From: Shimia sp040225985
GTDB lineage: Bacteria; Pseudomonadota; Alphaproteobacteria; Rhodobacterales; Rhodobacteraceae
Direction of reading: 5' to 3'
Assembly: GCF_040225985.1 (NCBI RefSeq)
Contig: NZ_JBBPEU010000001.1
Coordinates: forward strand, 62,001-126,000
Length of the DNA: 64,000 nucleotides
Shown: piece after piece, positions 40,282 to 49,781 of the stretch
How the letters are laid out: each line of letters opens with the position of its first letter
Position numbering within the stretch: position 1 is the first letter of the stretch
Notes under the pieces: model-generated
What the model was told of the DNA's origin: nothing
Database searches by the model: none
The model's input: the letters and a program-made list of their open reading frames with translations, nothing else
Program-made: the position numbers and the translations under genes

Positions 40282-43200
40282 ATGCGCTGGATTCTTGCCG
40301 TTCTGACTGTTGTTTTCGCGTCCCAAATTTCTTTTGCCAGCGAAAGCTATATCCCAGAGCGGCGGGCGATCATAAGTCAAGACGTGGATTTCTATGGATC
40401 CGACCTGGCGAATATTTTCGATACCAGTTTTTCTGCATGTCGGACGGCTTGCTTGAACAATCCGGAATGCAAGGCCTTTACCTTCAACGCACGCTCGAAT
40501 GCCTGTTTCCCCAAAAGCGAAATCAGCGACAGACAACCCTATGAGGGTGCGCTTTCGGGTGAGATTCTAGCGGCTTCGAAAGACCTCCTTGACAATGCGC
40601 CAAGCCGCGCCCTAGAGCTGGATTTTTTGCTCAAACCGGACCTGACCCGCGCCAAAGATCAGGCTAAGCAGATTGGACGTTTACACTCTGGCGGACCATG
40701 GACCACCAAGGCGATGCTCGACGCGGCCCGCGATCGGCAATCCCAAGGTGACACGCTCCATGCCATGCGGTGGATCGGAGGGGCCGTTGGTAAATCGGAC
40801 AAGAGCGACCTCTGGCTGGAGTACGCGCGTCTGAATCAAGACCTTGCGCGTCAGAACAACAATGATCGCGCTAAGTATCAGGACCGCGCTTTACTGTCAG
40901 CAATCAATGCCTATCTGCGCGCGCAGAAAGATGCCGAACGGGTATCTGCCCTTGCTACTATGGCAGAGCTTCTGGAAACCGGCGATCGGGGCCGCGCGGC
41001 GTTAAGCGCGTTGCGGCTGGCCGAGTCGATCCAACCCCGGCGCGATATTCAAACGGCGCTGGAACGCGCCGTGGCAAAATACGGTTTCCGGATTTCAGAA
41101 CATCGCACGGAGAGCAACCTTGCAAACCCACGCATTTGCGCTGAGTTCAACGAACCTCTTGTCAAAGCCGGAATCGACTACGCCACATTCGTGCGCTTAC
41201 CAGACCAGAGGCTCGCCGTTGAAGCCAAGGATCGCGATATTTGCATCGAAGGTGTGGAACACGGAGGCCATTACACGGTCACCTTCCGGCGAGGCTTGCC
41301 AGCTGCCAGTGGCGAGACACTGATCAAGGACATTGAACTGACAATGTATGTGCGGGACCGCAAGCCCGCGGTGAAATTCCCCGAGCGCGCCTATGTCCTG
41401 CCGCGCAGCGCCGATGCCGGCCTACCCATCAAGACCGTCAACACCGATTCAGTTGACCTGACCCTCGATCGTGTGAGCGACCGCAACATTCTGCGCACAA
41501 TGCAGGAAAGCTATTTCGGCAATCCACTAAGCGGATGGCAAATCCGAAATTTTCGCAGTGATGTGGCTGAAACGGTGTGGAAGGGCGAGGCTGATATCGG
41601 TAATGATCTGAATAAGGATATCACCACGCGCCTGCCTCTTGGGGATGTCGTGACCGGAATGCCACCGGGGGTCTATGCGCTGACGGCCGATCTGCCCGGC
41701 GCCAACGAATATGACGAAACCAGCACGACACAGTGGTTTGTGTTGTCCGATCTGGGCGTCACCACACTATCAGGCGGAGACGGGTTGCATGTGTTCGTAC
41801 GCAGCCTTGGCACCGCCGAGGTCAAACAAGGCAGCAAAGTCACCCTTTTCTCACGTGGCAACCGGGTTCTCGGCAGTGCCACGTCTGACGCTGACGGATA
41901 TGTCCGTTTTGACCCGGGCCTGACGCGCGGCACGGGCACGGCTGCTCCAGCGCTTGTAACCATTGAAAACGGGGACGATTTTTCATTTCTGTCTTTGACG
42001 GATGCCGCTTTTGACCTGTCCGACCGCGGTGTCGAGGGACTGCCTCCCGCGCCGCCCGTGGATGTTTTCCTGGCAACGGATCGCGGGGCCTATCGCGCCG
42101 GCGAAACGATTTTTGCCACCGCTCTGGTTCGAGACGAAAAGACGCGCGCCATTTCGGGCTTGCCAGTGACCACGATCCTGACCCGACCGGATGGGGTTGA
42201 ATATAGCCGACACGTTTCGCAAAGCGACAGTGCAGGCGGGCATGTCTTCCAGATTCCGGTGGGCCAGACCGTGCCGCGAGGTACTTGGACACTTTCCGTG
42301 AAATCGGATCCGCAGGCCCAAGCGCTGGCAACTCAGAAAGTACTCATCGAGGACTTTTTACCAGAACGTATCGACTTTGAAATGTCATTGCCAGATGGTG
42401 CCATTCCGGCGCAATCGCCCCGCGTACCCCTGACCGTTTCCGCCCGCTACCTGTTTGGAGCGCCCGGTGCCGGTTTGAATGTAGAAGGCCAGATCACACT
42501 GCGCGCCCGCGACCATGTTGAAGGGTACGATGGGTACGTTTTCGGGCGATACGATGAGCGCCTTTCCCCCCGGAACGATTTTTTCGGAGGGGAACAAACC
42601 GACAAGAACGGCGTTGCAGAAATCAACCTAACCCTGCCTGAGATCGACCAGAGTGGATTGCCCCTCGAGGCGGAGATCATAACACGCGTTCTGGAAGGGT
42701 CCGGTCGTCCGGTCGAGCGCCGCATGACCCATCCAGTCGAATCCTCTGGCCCTATGATCGGGATCAAACCCCTTTTTGAACACGTGGTCCGTGAAGGCAC
42801 GGAAGCGCGCTTTGATCTTATTGCACTAGCTCCGGATCTTGCTGCCGCGCCCATGCGAGTGCGCTGGACGGTGAACCGGGTCGAAACACGGTATCAGTGG
42901 TACAACCTCTACGGCAATTGGGAGTGGGAACCCACGACGCGCAGAACCCGAGTTGCAGGCGGCGAGGCCATGCTGGGCCAGCAACCTGTCACAGTTTCCG
43001 CGCCGGTGGAGTGGGGGCGTTATGAGGTTATCGTAGAACGTCTTGATGAAACCTATGTCAGCAGTTCCTCGGACTTTTACGCGGGTTGGTATGCCCCTGC
43101 GGATGCGACAGAAACCCCTGACACGCTTGAACTATCATTGGACAAGTCGACCTATCGCAGCGGTGAAAAAGCGACTCTGCGCATCGTGCCACGGTTCAGC

Positions 43201-45711
43201 GGCACCGCCCTTGTGACCGTGATGTCAAACCACTTGATCGCCATGCAGGCCGTCGAAGTGTCAGAAGGCGAGAACCTGATTCCGCTGGATGTAACCGACG
43301 AATGGGGCGCGGGGGCCTATGTGACGGCATCCGTCATACGGCCCTCAGACGTGTCCGCGGGACAAAACCCAGCGCGCGCGTTGGGGCTGAGCTATGCCAC
43401 GATCGACCCTGATGAAAAGCAACTCTCAGTCACCCTCGATGCCTCGGAAAAGATGGTGCCAAAAGGCATTCTGGACGTCTCCGTTCAAGTGGACGGAGCC
43501 AACGAGAACACGTTTGTGACACTGGCCGCGGTGGATGTAGGTATTCTGAACCTCACGGCATTCCAAAGCCCGAATCCCTCATACCACTACTTTGGTCAAC
43601 GCCGTCTGGGTATGGAAATCCGTGACATCTATGGCCGCCTTATTGACGGACTAAGCGGGGATATGGGCAACATTCGCTCTGGTGGTGACACCGGCGCTGG
43701 AGCACAGTTTCAATCCCCACCCCCGACCGAAGATCTTGTCGCCTTCTTTTCCGGCCCTGTACGCGTCGCCCCGGATGGCAGCGCCAATATCCAATTTGAT
43801 ATCCCGGAATTCAACGGCACCGTACGCCTGATGGCCATCGCATGGAGCGATACAGCCGTCGGACAGGCGGACCGCGAGGTGTTGGTCCGCAACCCGGTGG
43901 TCGTGACAGCCAGTGTACCGCGTTTCCTTGCACCTCGCGACACAAGCCGCCTTTTACTTGAAATTACACATGCCGACGGACCAATTGGCCGTGTCGGACT
44001 GGATGTGACCGCAACGGGCGTATCCATCGACACGGCCGTGGTACCCTCGGGCGTTGATATTGCAAAGAGCGGCACCACGCGCCTGTCAGTTCCCTTCCAA
44101 GCAAACGAGGTCGGGGATCACGAGATCCGCATCGTGCTGACCACGCCTGATGGAAAACAATCGGTCAAAACTCTGTTGATGCCGGTCCGTGCCAATGACC
44201 CTGCCATCAGCACAACGCAACGCCTTACGCTGGCTGCTGGGGATACGTTCACGCTGGATGACAACCTGTTCGCCGACCTGCGGGACGGAACCGGCCAAGC
44301 CGTGATTTCGGCCGGTGCCCTTGCGCGTTTTGACGTGCCCGGGCTGTTACAGTCGCTGGATCAATACCCCTATGGCTGTACCGAACAGGTTGTCTCCAAA
44401 GCCCTGCCCCTTCTGTATTTCGAACAAGTCAGCAGCGCACTGGATCTTGATAATCCTCAAAAGGTGCCAGAGCGGCTCAAAGACGCGCTCTCCGTGGTCC
44501 TGAGCCGACAATCCGGAAACGGCGCCTTCGGACTTTGGTACCCTGACTCGGGTGATTTCTGGCTGGATGCCTATGTCGGAGATTTCCTGTCCCGCGCCAA
44601 GGCAGAAGGATATACAATCCCGGATCATGCGTTCCGCGCGACCCTCGATAACCTTCGAAACCGAGTTAATTATGCCCCTGATTTCGATCTGGGTGGCGAA
44701 GATATTGCCTATGCCTTGATGGTTCTGGCGCGCGAAGGGGCCGCGAATATGGGCGACTTGCGCTACTATGCCGACGTCAAGGCCGACGCCTTTGCTACGC
44801 CACTGGCCGCTGCGCAACTCGCGGCCGCTCTTGCGTTCTATGGTGACCAAACGCGTGCCGACCGCATGTTCCGCATAGCTGCGCAGCATCTCGAGGCCGA
44901 TTGGGATCGTCCCAAAACGCCTGTTTGGAGGTCGGATTACGGAACGCGTCTTAGAGATGCGGCCGGTTTGCTGGCACTTGCCGTCGAGGCGGGCAGCGAC
45001 GCCGTGGACCGCAATTATTGGGGGGAGAGTATTGTCCACTTGAACGCCCCCCTGTCCACGCAGGAGTCCGCATGGTCGCTACTGGCGGCACATGCCCTGA
45101 TCACCGATCCAGCAACATCACAGCTGAGTGTCAACGGCACCAAAGTTGACGGCCCTCTGATTCGCGCCATGGCCAACGCTGTGGCATCGACGCCCGCGCG
45201 GATCCACAATGAAGGGACCAAAGATACCGCTTTGACCCTCACCACGATCGGTGTGCCCGATTACACGGTTGATGCCGGAGGCTACGGCTATCGGATCGAA
45301 CGCAACTTCTTCACGACAGAAGGTGCCGTATTGGCGCTGGAAGATCTCAGGGTCGGAGATCGTTTTGTCACTGTGTTGAAAGTTCTTCCAGACTCTCAGG
45401 TCGGAGCACGATTGATGGTAAACGATCCGCTGCCTGCTGGCTTCGAAATCGACAACCCAAACCTGCTGACCTCTGGGGATATCCGCGAACTCAACTGGCT
45501 CAAACTGGCCAATGCCCAAAATGCCGAGTTCCGGTCGGACAGGTTTCTTGCCGCAGTGGACTGGCGCTCGGACCAGCCGTTTGAGCTGGCCTATATCGTG
45601 CGCGCGGTTTCACCCGGCGAATACCACCATCCGGCTGCTACCGTCGAAGATATGTATCGGCCCCAATTCCGCGCCCGCACCGCCGCAAGCAGGGTCAAGA
45701 TTGTCGAGTGA
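40282..45711 (+). CDS. Bacterial alpha-2-macroglobulin with N-terminal PAN/Apple domain
   Basis: 1809 aa periplasmic protease trap. Start ATG 40282 with AGGAG seven bases upstream. Signal peptide residues 1-20 (SQISFASES). Residues ~25-95 are a Cys-rich PAN/Apple-like domain (ACRTACLNNPECKAFTFN). MG domains and the bait region follow. The thioester is YGCTEQ near residue 1366, so it is covalent-trapping competent. E. coli YfhM is a lipoprotein, while this one lacks a lipobox. The stop overlaps the start of pbpC (TGATG), the conserved pairing for cell-wall defence and repair. Confidence 0.95.
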   Translation: MRWILAVLTVVFASQISFASESYIPERRAIISQDVDFYGSDLANIFDTSFSACRTACLNNPECKAFTFNARSNACFPKSEISDRQPYEGALSGEILAASKDLLDNAPSRALELDFLLKPDLTRAKDQAKQIGRLHSGGPWTTKAMLDAARDRQSQGDTLHAMRWIGGAVGKSDKSDLWLEYARLNQDLARQNNNDRAKYQDRALLSAINAYLRAQKDAERVSALATMAELLETGDRGRAALSALRLAESIQPRRDIQTALERAVAKYGFRISEHRTESNLANPRICAEFNEPLVKAGIDYATFVRLPDQRLAVEAKDRDICIEGVEHGGHYTVTFRRGLPAASGETLIKDIELTMYVRDRKPAVKFPERAYVLPRSADAGLPIKTVNTDSVDLTLDRVSDRNILRTMQESYFGNPLSGWQIRNFRSDVAETVWKGEADIGNDLNKDITTRLPLGDVVTGMPPGVYALTADLPGANEYDETSTTQWFVLSDLGVTTLSGGDGLHVFVRSLGTAEVKQGSKVTLFSRGNRVLGSATSDADGYVRFDPGLTRGTGTAAPALVTIENGDDFSFLSLTDAAFDLSDRGVEGLPPAPPVDVFLATDRGAYRAGETIFATALVRDEKTRAISGLPVTTILTRPDGVEYSRHVSQSDSAGGHVFQIPVGQTVPRGTWTLSVKSDPQAQALATQKVLIEDFLPERIDFEMSLPDGAIPAQSPRVPLTVSARYLFGAPGAGLNVEGQITLRARDHVEGYDGYVFGRYDERLSPRNDFFGGEQTDKNGVAEINLTLPEIDQSGLPLEAEIITRVLEGSGRPVERRMTHPVESSGPMIGIKPLFEHVVREGTEARFDLIALAPDLAAAPMRVRWTVNRVETRYQWYNLYGNWEWEPTTRRTRVAGGEAMLGQQPVTVSAPVEWGRYEVIVERLDETYVSSSSDFYAGWYAPADATETPDTLELSLDKSTYRSGEKATLRIVPRFSGTALVTVMSNHLIAMQAVEVSEGENLIPLDVTDEWGAGAYVTASVIRPSDVSAGQNPARALGLSYATIDPDEKQLSVTLDASEKMVPKGILDVSVQVDGANENTFVTLAAVDVGILNLTAFQSPNPSYHYFGQRRLGMEIRDIYGRLIDGLSGDMGNIRSGGDTGAGAQFQSPPPTEDLVAFFSGPVRVAPDGSANIQFDIPEFNGTVRLMAIAWSDTAVGQADREVLVRNPVVVTASVPRFLAPRDTSRLLLEITHADGPIGRVGLDVTATGVSIDTAVVPSGVDIAKSGTTRLSVPFQANEVGDHEIRIVLTTPDGKQSVKTLLMPVRANDPAISTTQRLTLAAGDTFTLDDNLFADLRDGTGQAVISAGALARFDVPGLLQSLDQYPYGCTEQVVSKALPLLYFEQVSSALDLDNPQKVPERLKDALSVVLSRQSGNGAFGLWYPDSGDFWLDAYVGDFLSRAKAEGYTIPDHAFRATLDNLRNRVNYAPDFDLGGEDIAYALMVLAREGAANMGDLRYYADVKADAFATPLAAAQLAAALAFYGDQTRADRMFRIAAQHLEADWDRPKTPVWRSDYGTRLRDAAGLLALAVEAGSDAVDRNYWGESIVHLNAPLSTQESAWSLLAAHALITDPATSQLSVNGTKVDGPLIRAMANAVASTPARIHNEGTKDTALTLTTIGVPDYTVDAGGYGYRIERNFFTTEGAVLALEDLRVGDRFVTVLKVLPDSQVGARLMVNDPLPAGFEIDNPNLLTSGDIRELNWLKLANAQNAEFRSDRFLAAVDWRSDQPFELAYIVRAVSPGEYHHPAATVEDMYRPQFRARTAASRVKIVE

Positions 45712-47753
45712 TGCGTCGCTATGGGCTCTTCATAAGTGTTGCGCTTCTCTTTGCTTTTGCCGCAGGACACGATGCGTTTGACCGGTGGGTGGACAAGACC
45801 GAACTTCCCGCGATCGCAGCCGAAACCTCGGCCGAGGTGCGCGATCGTCATGGTCAACTGCTTAGGGCATATACGACGAAGGACGGTATTTGGCGGCTTG
45901 GTGCATCCCCAAATCAAGTGGACCCCGAATTCATCAAACTTTTGATCGCGTACGAGGACAAGAGGTTTTGGTCACACCAAGGGGTAGACACTCTCGCAAT
46001 GGCCCGCGCCTTCGGCCAGGCGGTCTGGAATGGCCGGGCTGTTTCAGGCGGCTCGACCCTGACCATGCAGGTCGCGCGGCTTCTTGAAAATAGCGGCACA
46101 GGGCGCTGGCAAGGGAAACTCAGGCAAATACGTCTGGCCCTCGCACTTGAGCGTTCGCTTTCTAAAGACCGGATCCTTGAGCTTTACCTTACGCATGCGC
46201 CCTATGGAGGGAACCTTGAGGGGATCCGCGCTGCCACTTTGGCGTGGTACCAAAAGGAACCCGCGCGCTTGACCACGGCGCAGGCGGCCTTTTTGATCGC
46301 GCTACCCCAGAGCCCGGAAACCCGACGCCCCGACCGTAATCCCGAAGCAGCGATTGCTGCACGAGATCGCGTTTTGGCGCGACTGCTCAAACAGGCGTAC
46401 ATTGGGATTGATGCGATAGCGGGCGCAGGGACCGAAGCTGTTCCCGCGAGAAAAGCCGCATTCCCAAAACTGACTGCGCATCTTTCCGATAGGGTTACGC
46501 GGTCTGCACCAGAACGCACGCGACATCACCTGACGATAGACGGATCGCTTCAAGGCAAACTGGAAGCGCTGGCAACCCACACGATGTCCAGCAAGCAGGC
46601 CCAGCTGTCGATTGCGATTCTGGTTGCAAATCATCAGAGCGGAGAGATCCTCGCCAGTGTCGGCTCGGCGGGATATTCGAACAACGACCATCGCGAGGGG
46701 TTTGTGGACATGACCCAGGCAGTGCGCTCACCGGGGTCGACACTCAAACCGCTGGTTTATGCGATGGGGTTTGACGATGGGCTTGTGCATGCGGAAACGA
46801 TGATCGACGACCGCCCTGTACGTTTCGGAACTTATGCGCCCCAGAATTTCGATGGCGTGTTTCGCGGCGAATTGCGTGTCGCCGAGGCGCTGCGTCTTTC
46901 GCTGAACATTCCGGTTGTTCTCTTGGCCGATCAGATCGGGCCCTCGCGCATCATGGCGGCGATGCGCAAATCTGGCGCGCAGCCTCGACTTCCCTCAGGC
47001 AAGGCCGGTCTGGCGATGACCCTTGGGGGAATCGGCATAACGCTTGAAGATCTGGTGCAGCTTTATGCCATGCAGGCCCGCGGCGGGGTGCCGGTAGAGT
47101 TGTTTTCGCAGATCGAAGCCAAACCACAGCCGCAGCCTCGCGTTTTGAGCCGGTCTGCCGCGTGGCAGATCGGTCATATCCTTGGCGGCATGCCCCCTCC
47201 CGCAGGGATGCCGCGGAACCGATTAGCCTATAAGACAGGCACCAGCTATGGCCACCGGGATGCCTGGGCCGTAGGCTATGACGGAACTCATGTGATCGGT
47301 GTCTGGCTCGGTAGGCCGGACGGCACGCCCGTTCCGGGCGCCTTTGGCGGTGATATTGCAGCGCCGGTCCTGTTCGAGGCTTTCCAACTATTGAAACCCC
47401 GACTTGACCCTCTTGGACCTCCGCCACCCGAAACACTCTTGGTCAATACAGCCGCACTGCCGAAACCGTTGCAAAGGTTCAGAGGCCGTAACGCCGTATT
47501 CACATCCGCCGCAGACGGCCCCGAAGTGACGTTCCCGCCGGACGGCGCGCGGCTTAGTTCCGCGCGTGAAGGGATAACTGTAAAAGTCAGGAACGGCACA
47601 TTGCCTTATTCGATCTTGTCGAATGGACGGCTTGCGGTCACGGGGGTGCATCACCGCGAGGTTGTCTTGCCCGATCCCGGCAAAGGCGCTTCGACATTTA
47701 CGATCATTGATGCCAGCGGCAAATCAGACCGGATTTCAGTCTGGATCGACTAG
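45711..47753 (+). CDS. pbpC: Penicillin-binding protein 1C
   Basis: 680 aa. An N-terminal anchor (LFISVALLFAFAAG) precedes the glycosyltransferase-51 domain (YEDKRFWSHQGVD, GGSTLTMQVAR). The transpeptidase has SPGSTLKPLVYAM (SxxK), SLN near LRLSLNIPVVLL, and KTGTS in YKTGTSYGHRDAWAVGYD. A PBP1C C-terminal beta domain completes it. It makes peptidoglycan at sites of wall damage and is coupled to the macroglobulin upstream. Confidence 0.96.
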   Translation: MRRYGLFISVALLFAFAAGHDAFDRWVDKTELPAIAAETSAEVRDRHGQLLRAYTTKDGIWRLGASPNQVDPEFIKLLIAYEDKRFWSHQGVDTLAMARAFGQAVWNGRAVSGGSTLTMQVARLLENSGTGRWQGKLRQIRLALALERSLSKDRILELYLTHAPYGGNLEGIRAATLAWYQKEPARLTTAQAAFLIALPQSPETRRPDRNPEAAIAARDRVLARLLKQAYIGIDAIAGAGTEAVPARKAAFPKLTAHLSDRVTRSAPERTRHHLTIDGSLQGKLEALATHTMSSKQAQLSIAILVANHQSGEILASVGSAGYSNNDHREGFVDMTQAVRSPGSTLKPLVYAMGFDDGLVHAETMIDDRPVRFGTYAPQNFDGVFRGELRVAEALRLSLNIPVVLLADQIGPSRIMAAMRKSGAQPRLPSGKAGLAMTLGGIGITLEDLVQLYAMQARGGVPVELFSQIEAKPQPQPRVLSRSAAWQIGHILGGMPPPAGMPRNRLAYKTGTSYGHRDAWAVGYDGTHVIGVWLGRPDGTPVPGAFGGDIAAPVLFEAFQLLKPRLDPLGPPPPETLLVNTAALPKPLQRFRGRNAVFTSAADGPEVTFPPDGARLSSAREGITVKVRNGTLPYSILSNGRLAVTGVHHREVVLPDPGKGASTFTIIDASGKSDRISVWID

Positions 47754-47760
47754 CTTCGTG

Positions 47761-47790
47761 AAAAAGGGCCTGCCATTTGAAGGCAGGCCC
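47761..47790 (-). terminator. Terminator of the thiolase gene, shared with pbpC
   Basis: Read leftward: GGGCCTGCC-ttcaaat-GGCAGGCCC then five T. It is strongest for the leftward thiolase gene and may also slow rightward pbpC transcription. Confidence 0.88.
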
Positions 47791-47812
47791 CCAATCTTCA
47801 AATTGGCCTTGC

Positions 47813-48988
47813 TCAGATGCGCTCGATCGCAATCGCAATACCCTGACCACCACCAATGCACATAGTGATCAACGCCTTGGAGCCGCCAATACGCTCAAGT
47901 TCGTACAGTGCCTTGACGGTGATGATAGCACCGGTCGCGCCAACAGGGTGGCCCAGCGCGATTGCGCCGCCGTTAGGGTTTACCTTGGCTGCATCCAGAC
48001 CCAAGCCCTTATTCACAGCCAACGCCTGCGCGGCAAAAGCTTCGTTTGACTCGATGACGTCAAAGTCAGACAAGGAAAGGCCGGTTTTCGCCAGCAGGTT
48101 TTCCACCGCGGGCACCGGGCCGATGCCCATCACTTCGGGACGCACACCTGCATGGGCATAGCCCAGCACGCGTGCTTTAGGTTTCAAACCCGCTTTCTCA
48201 GCCGCTTCGGCACGTGCAAGAACAATCGCCGCCGCGCCGTCATTGATCCCGGACGCGTTGCCGGCCGTCACGCGACCGTCTTTCTTGAAAACCGCGCGCA
48301 GCTTGCCAAGCGACTCCATGGTCGATGCCGTGGGGTGTTCGTCTGTATCAAACGGTACCATATCGCGTCTGACCTTTACCTCGACCGGGACGATCTGGCT
48401 CTTGAAATGGCCCGCTTCGATGGCCGCCGCGGCCCGCTGTTGCGAGGTCAGGGCAAACTCGTCCATTTGCGTGCGGGTGACGTCATGTTCGTCGGCGACA
48501 TTTTCAGCGGTGACGCCCATGTGTCCGGTTCCGAACGGGCAGTTTAGCGCCCCAAGCATCATATCGAGCGTTTTGACGTCGCCCATTTTCTGACCCCAGC
48601 GTTGGGCCTGCATGATATAGGGCGAACGGCTCATGCTTTCAGCCCCGCCAGCAAGTGCGAAATCGGCATCGCCCAACATTAGCGATTGTGTGGCCGAAAC
48701 GATGGCTTGGGCGCCGGATCCGCAAAGGCGGTTCACGTTCATCGCCGGAGTGGTGTCGGGGATACCCGCGTTCATGGCCGCAACACGGCTTAGATACATG
48801 TCGCGCGGTTCGGTATTGATGACATGTCCGAAGACAACCTGACCGATTTGCCCACCTTCGACACCCGAACGTTCCAGCGCGGCTTTGGCCGCCGTGGCCC
48901 CCAGATCAATCGGCGCAGTCCCGGCAAGCGAGCCACCGAATGTACCGATGGCGGTGCGCGCACCATCCAGAATAACGATATCCGACAT
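47813..48988 (-). CDS. Acetyl-CoA C-acetyltransferase / beta-ketothiolase
   Basis: 391 aa thiolase. Nucleophile Cys is in NVNRLCGSGAQA, the second half carries ESNEAFAAQ, GGAIALGHPVGATG (His) and TMCIGGGQGIA (proton-donor Cys). It condenses or cleaves acyl-CoA, feeding polyhydroxybutyrate or fatty-acid and amino-acid breakdown. Sequence style resembles the BktB/PhaA group, but no pha gene is nearby. Confidence 0.95.
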   Translation of the reverse strand: MSDIVILDGARTAIGTFGGSLAGTAPIDLGATAAKAALERSGVEGGQIGQVVFGHVINTEPRDMYLSRVAAMNAGIPDTTPAMNVNRLCGSGAQAIVSATQSLMLGDADFALAGGAESMSRSPYIMQAQRWGQKMGDVKTLDMMLGALNCPFGTGHMGVTAENVADEHDVTRTQMDEFALTSQQRAAAAIEAGHFKSQIVPVEVKVRRDMVPFDTDEHPTASTMESLGKLRAVFKKDGRVTAGNASGINDGAAAIVLARAEAAEKAGLKPKARVLGYAHAGVRPEVMGIGPVPAVENLLAKTGLSLSDFDVIESNEAFAAQALAVNKGLGLDAAKVNPNGGAIALGHPVGATGAIITVKALYELERIGGSKALITMCIGGGQGIAIAIERI

Positions 48989-49115
48989 AAGTTCCCTCCA
49001 AAGAATCTCTCAGTGTTTCCACCCTAGCGTTCCGCTCTGAGGCCACAAGACCGCATAATCACGCATGACGCGGCGTGCATTGACAGGAACGCCAGAGCAC
49101 AGCAGGAATGAGAGG

Positions 49116-49679
49116 ATGAATACCGATATCCAAATCCTCGACCTTTTGCCGACCCGCCTGAAAGAAGCACGGCGCGCACAAGGATTGTCTCTTGATGCCG
49201 TGGCAAAGCTCTCTGGTGTTTCGCGCTCGATGGTGAGCCAGATCGAACGCGGCGAATCCAGCCCGACCATTGCGACCCTGTGGAACCTGACCCGGGCGTT
49301 GCAGGTGGATTTTGCGGGCCTTCTAGAAGATGGCACGGCGCAAGATCGGATCGAATTGCTGCGTGATGCTGATGTGCCAACAATTGAAAATCGCGGCCTA
49401 GGGTGTCGCATTCGCATCCTCTCTCCTCCGGAAGAAGCCGGGAAACACGAAGTCTATGAATTGGTTCTGGACGAGAATGGTCTTCTCGAAAGCCAGGCGC
49501 ATGCCCGGGGCGCGCGTGAACAGCTGAGTGTCATTGAAGGTCGGATCGAAGTGGTGTCAGGTGCCTCTCGGGACGTCCTGAATGCTGGCGACACCGCACG
49601 TTATTCTGCCGACGTGACGCATAGTATCCGCGCCCTCAAAGATGGGGCACGCGCCTTTCTGATCGTGCAGAACGCTTAA
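49116..49679 (+). CDS. XRE-family regulator with cupin sensor
   Basis: 187 aa from ATG 49116 (AGGA and GAGAGG upstream; an upstream extension is not supported). An N-terminal HTH (LKEARRAQGLSLDAVAKLSG and SRSMVSQIERGESSPTIATL) is joined to a C-terminal cupin (VYELVLDENGLLESQAHARG, EQLSVIEGRIEV). The HipB/cupin group often regulates amino-acid or polyamine catabolism. It is 102 bp before kbl, so it probably controls kbl-tdh through the palindromes in that gap. Confidence 0.92.
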   Translation: MNTDIQILDLLPTRLKEARRAQGLSLDAVAKLSGVSRSMVSQIERGESSPTIATLWNLTRALQVDFAGLLEDGTAQDRIELLRDADVPTIENRGLGCRIRILSPPEEAGKHEVYELVLDENGLLESQAHARGAREQLSVIEGRIEVVSGASRDVLNAGDTARYSADVTHSIRALKDGARAFLIVQNA

Positions 49680-49693
49680 GCTCAAATTCCCCA

Positions 49694-49749
49694 ATAACGG
49701 ATATTTTCCGAAATATGGGATTCTTCTATTTTGGAAACCTCTCCGTTAT
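49694..49749. promoter_or_regulatory. Nested inverted repeats upstream of kbl
   Basis: ATAACGG (49694-49700) is matched by CCGTTAT (49743-49749), and between them ATATTT-tccg-AAATAT (49701-49716) is a second perfect palindrome. They lie in the promoter gap between the XRE-cupin gene and kbl and are likely operator sites. Confidence 0.45.
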
Positions 49750-49781
49750 GGTAGAAAGCCTCCAGAATCGTGGAGGTGATC

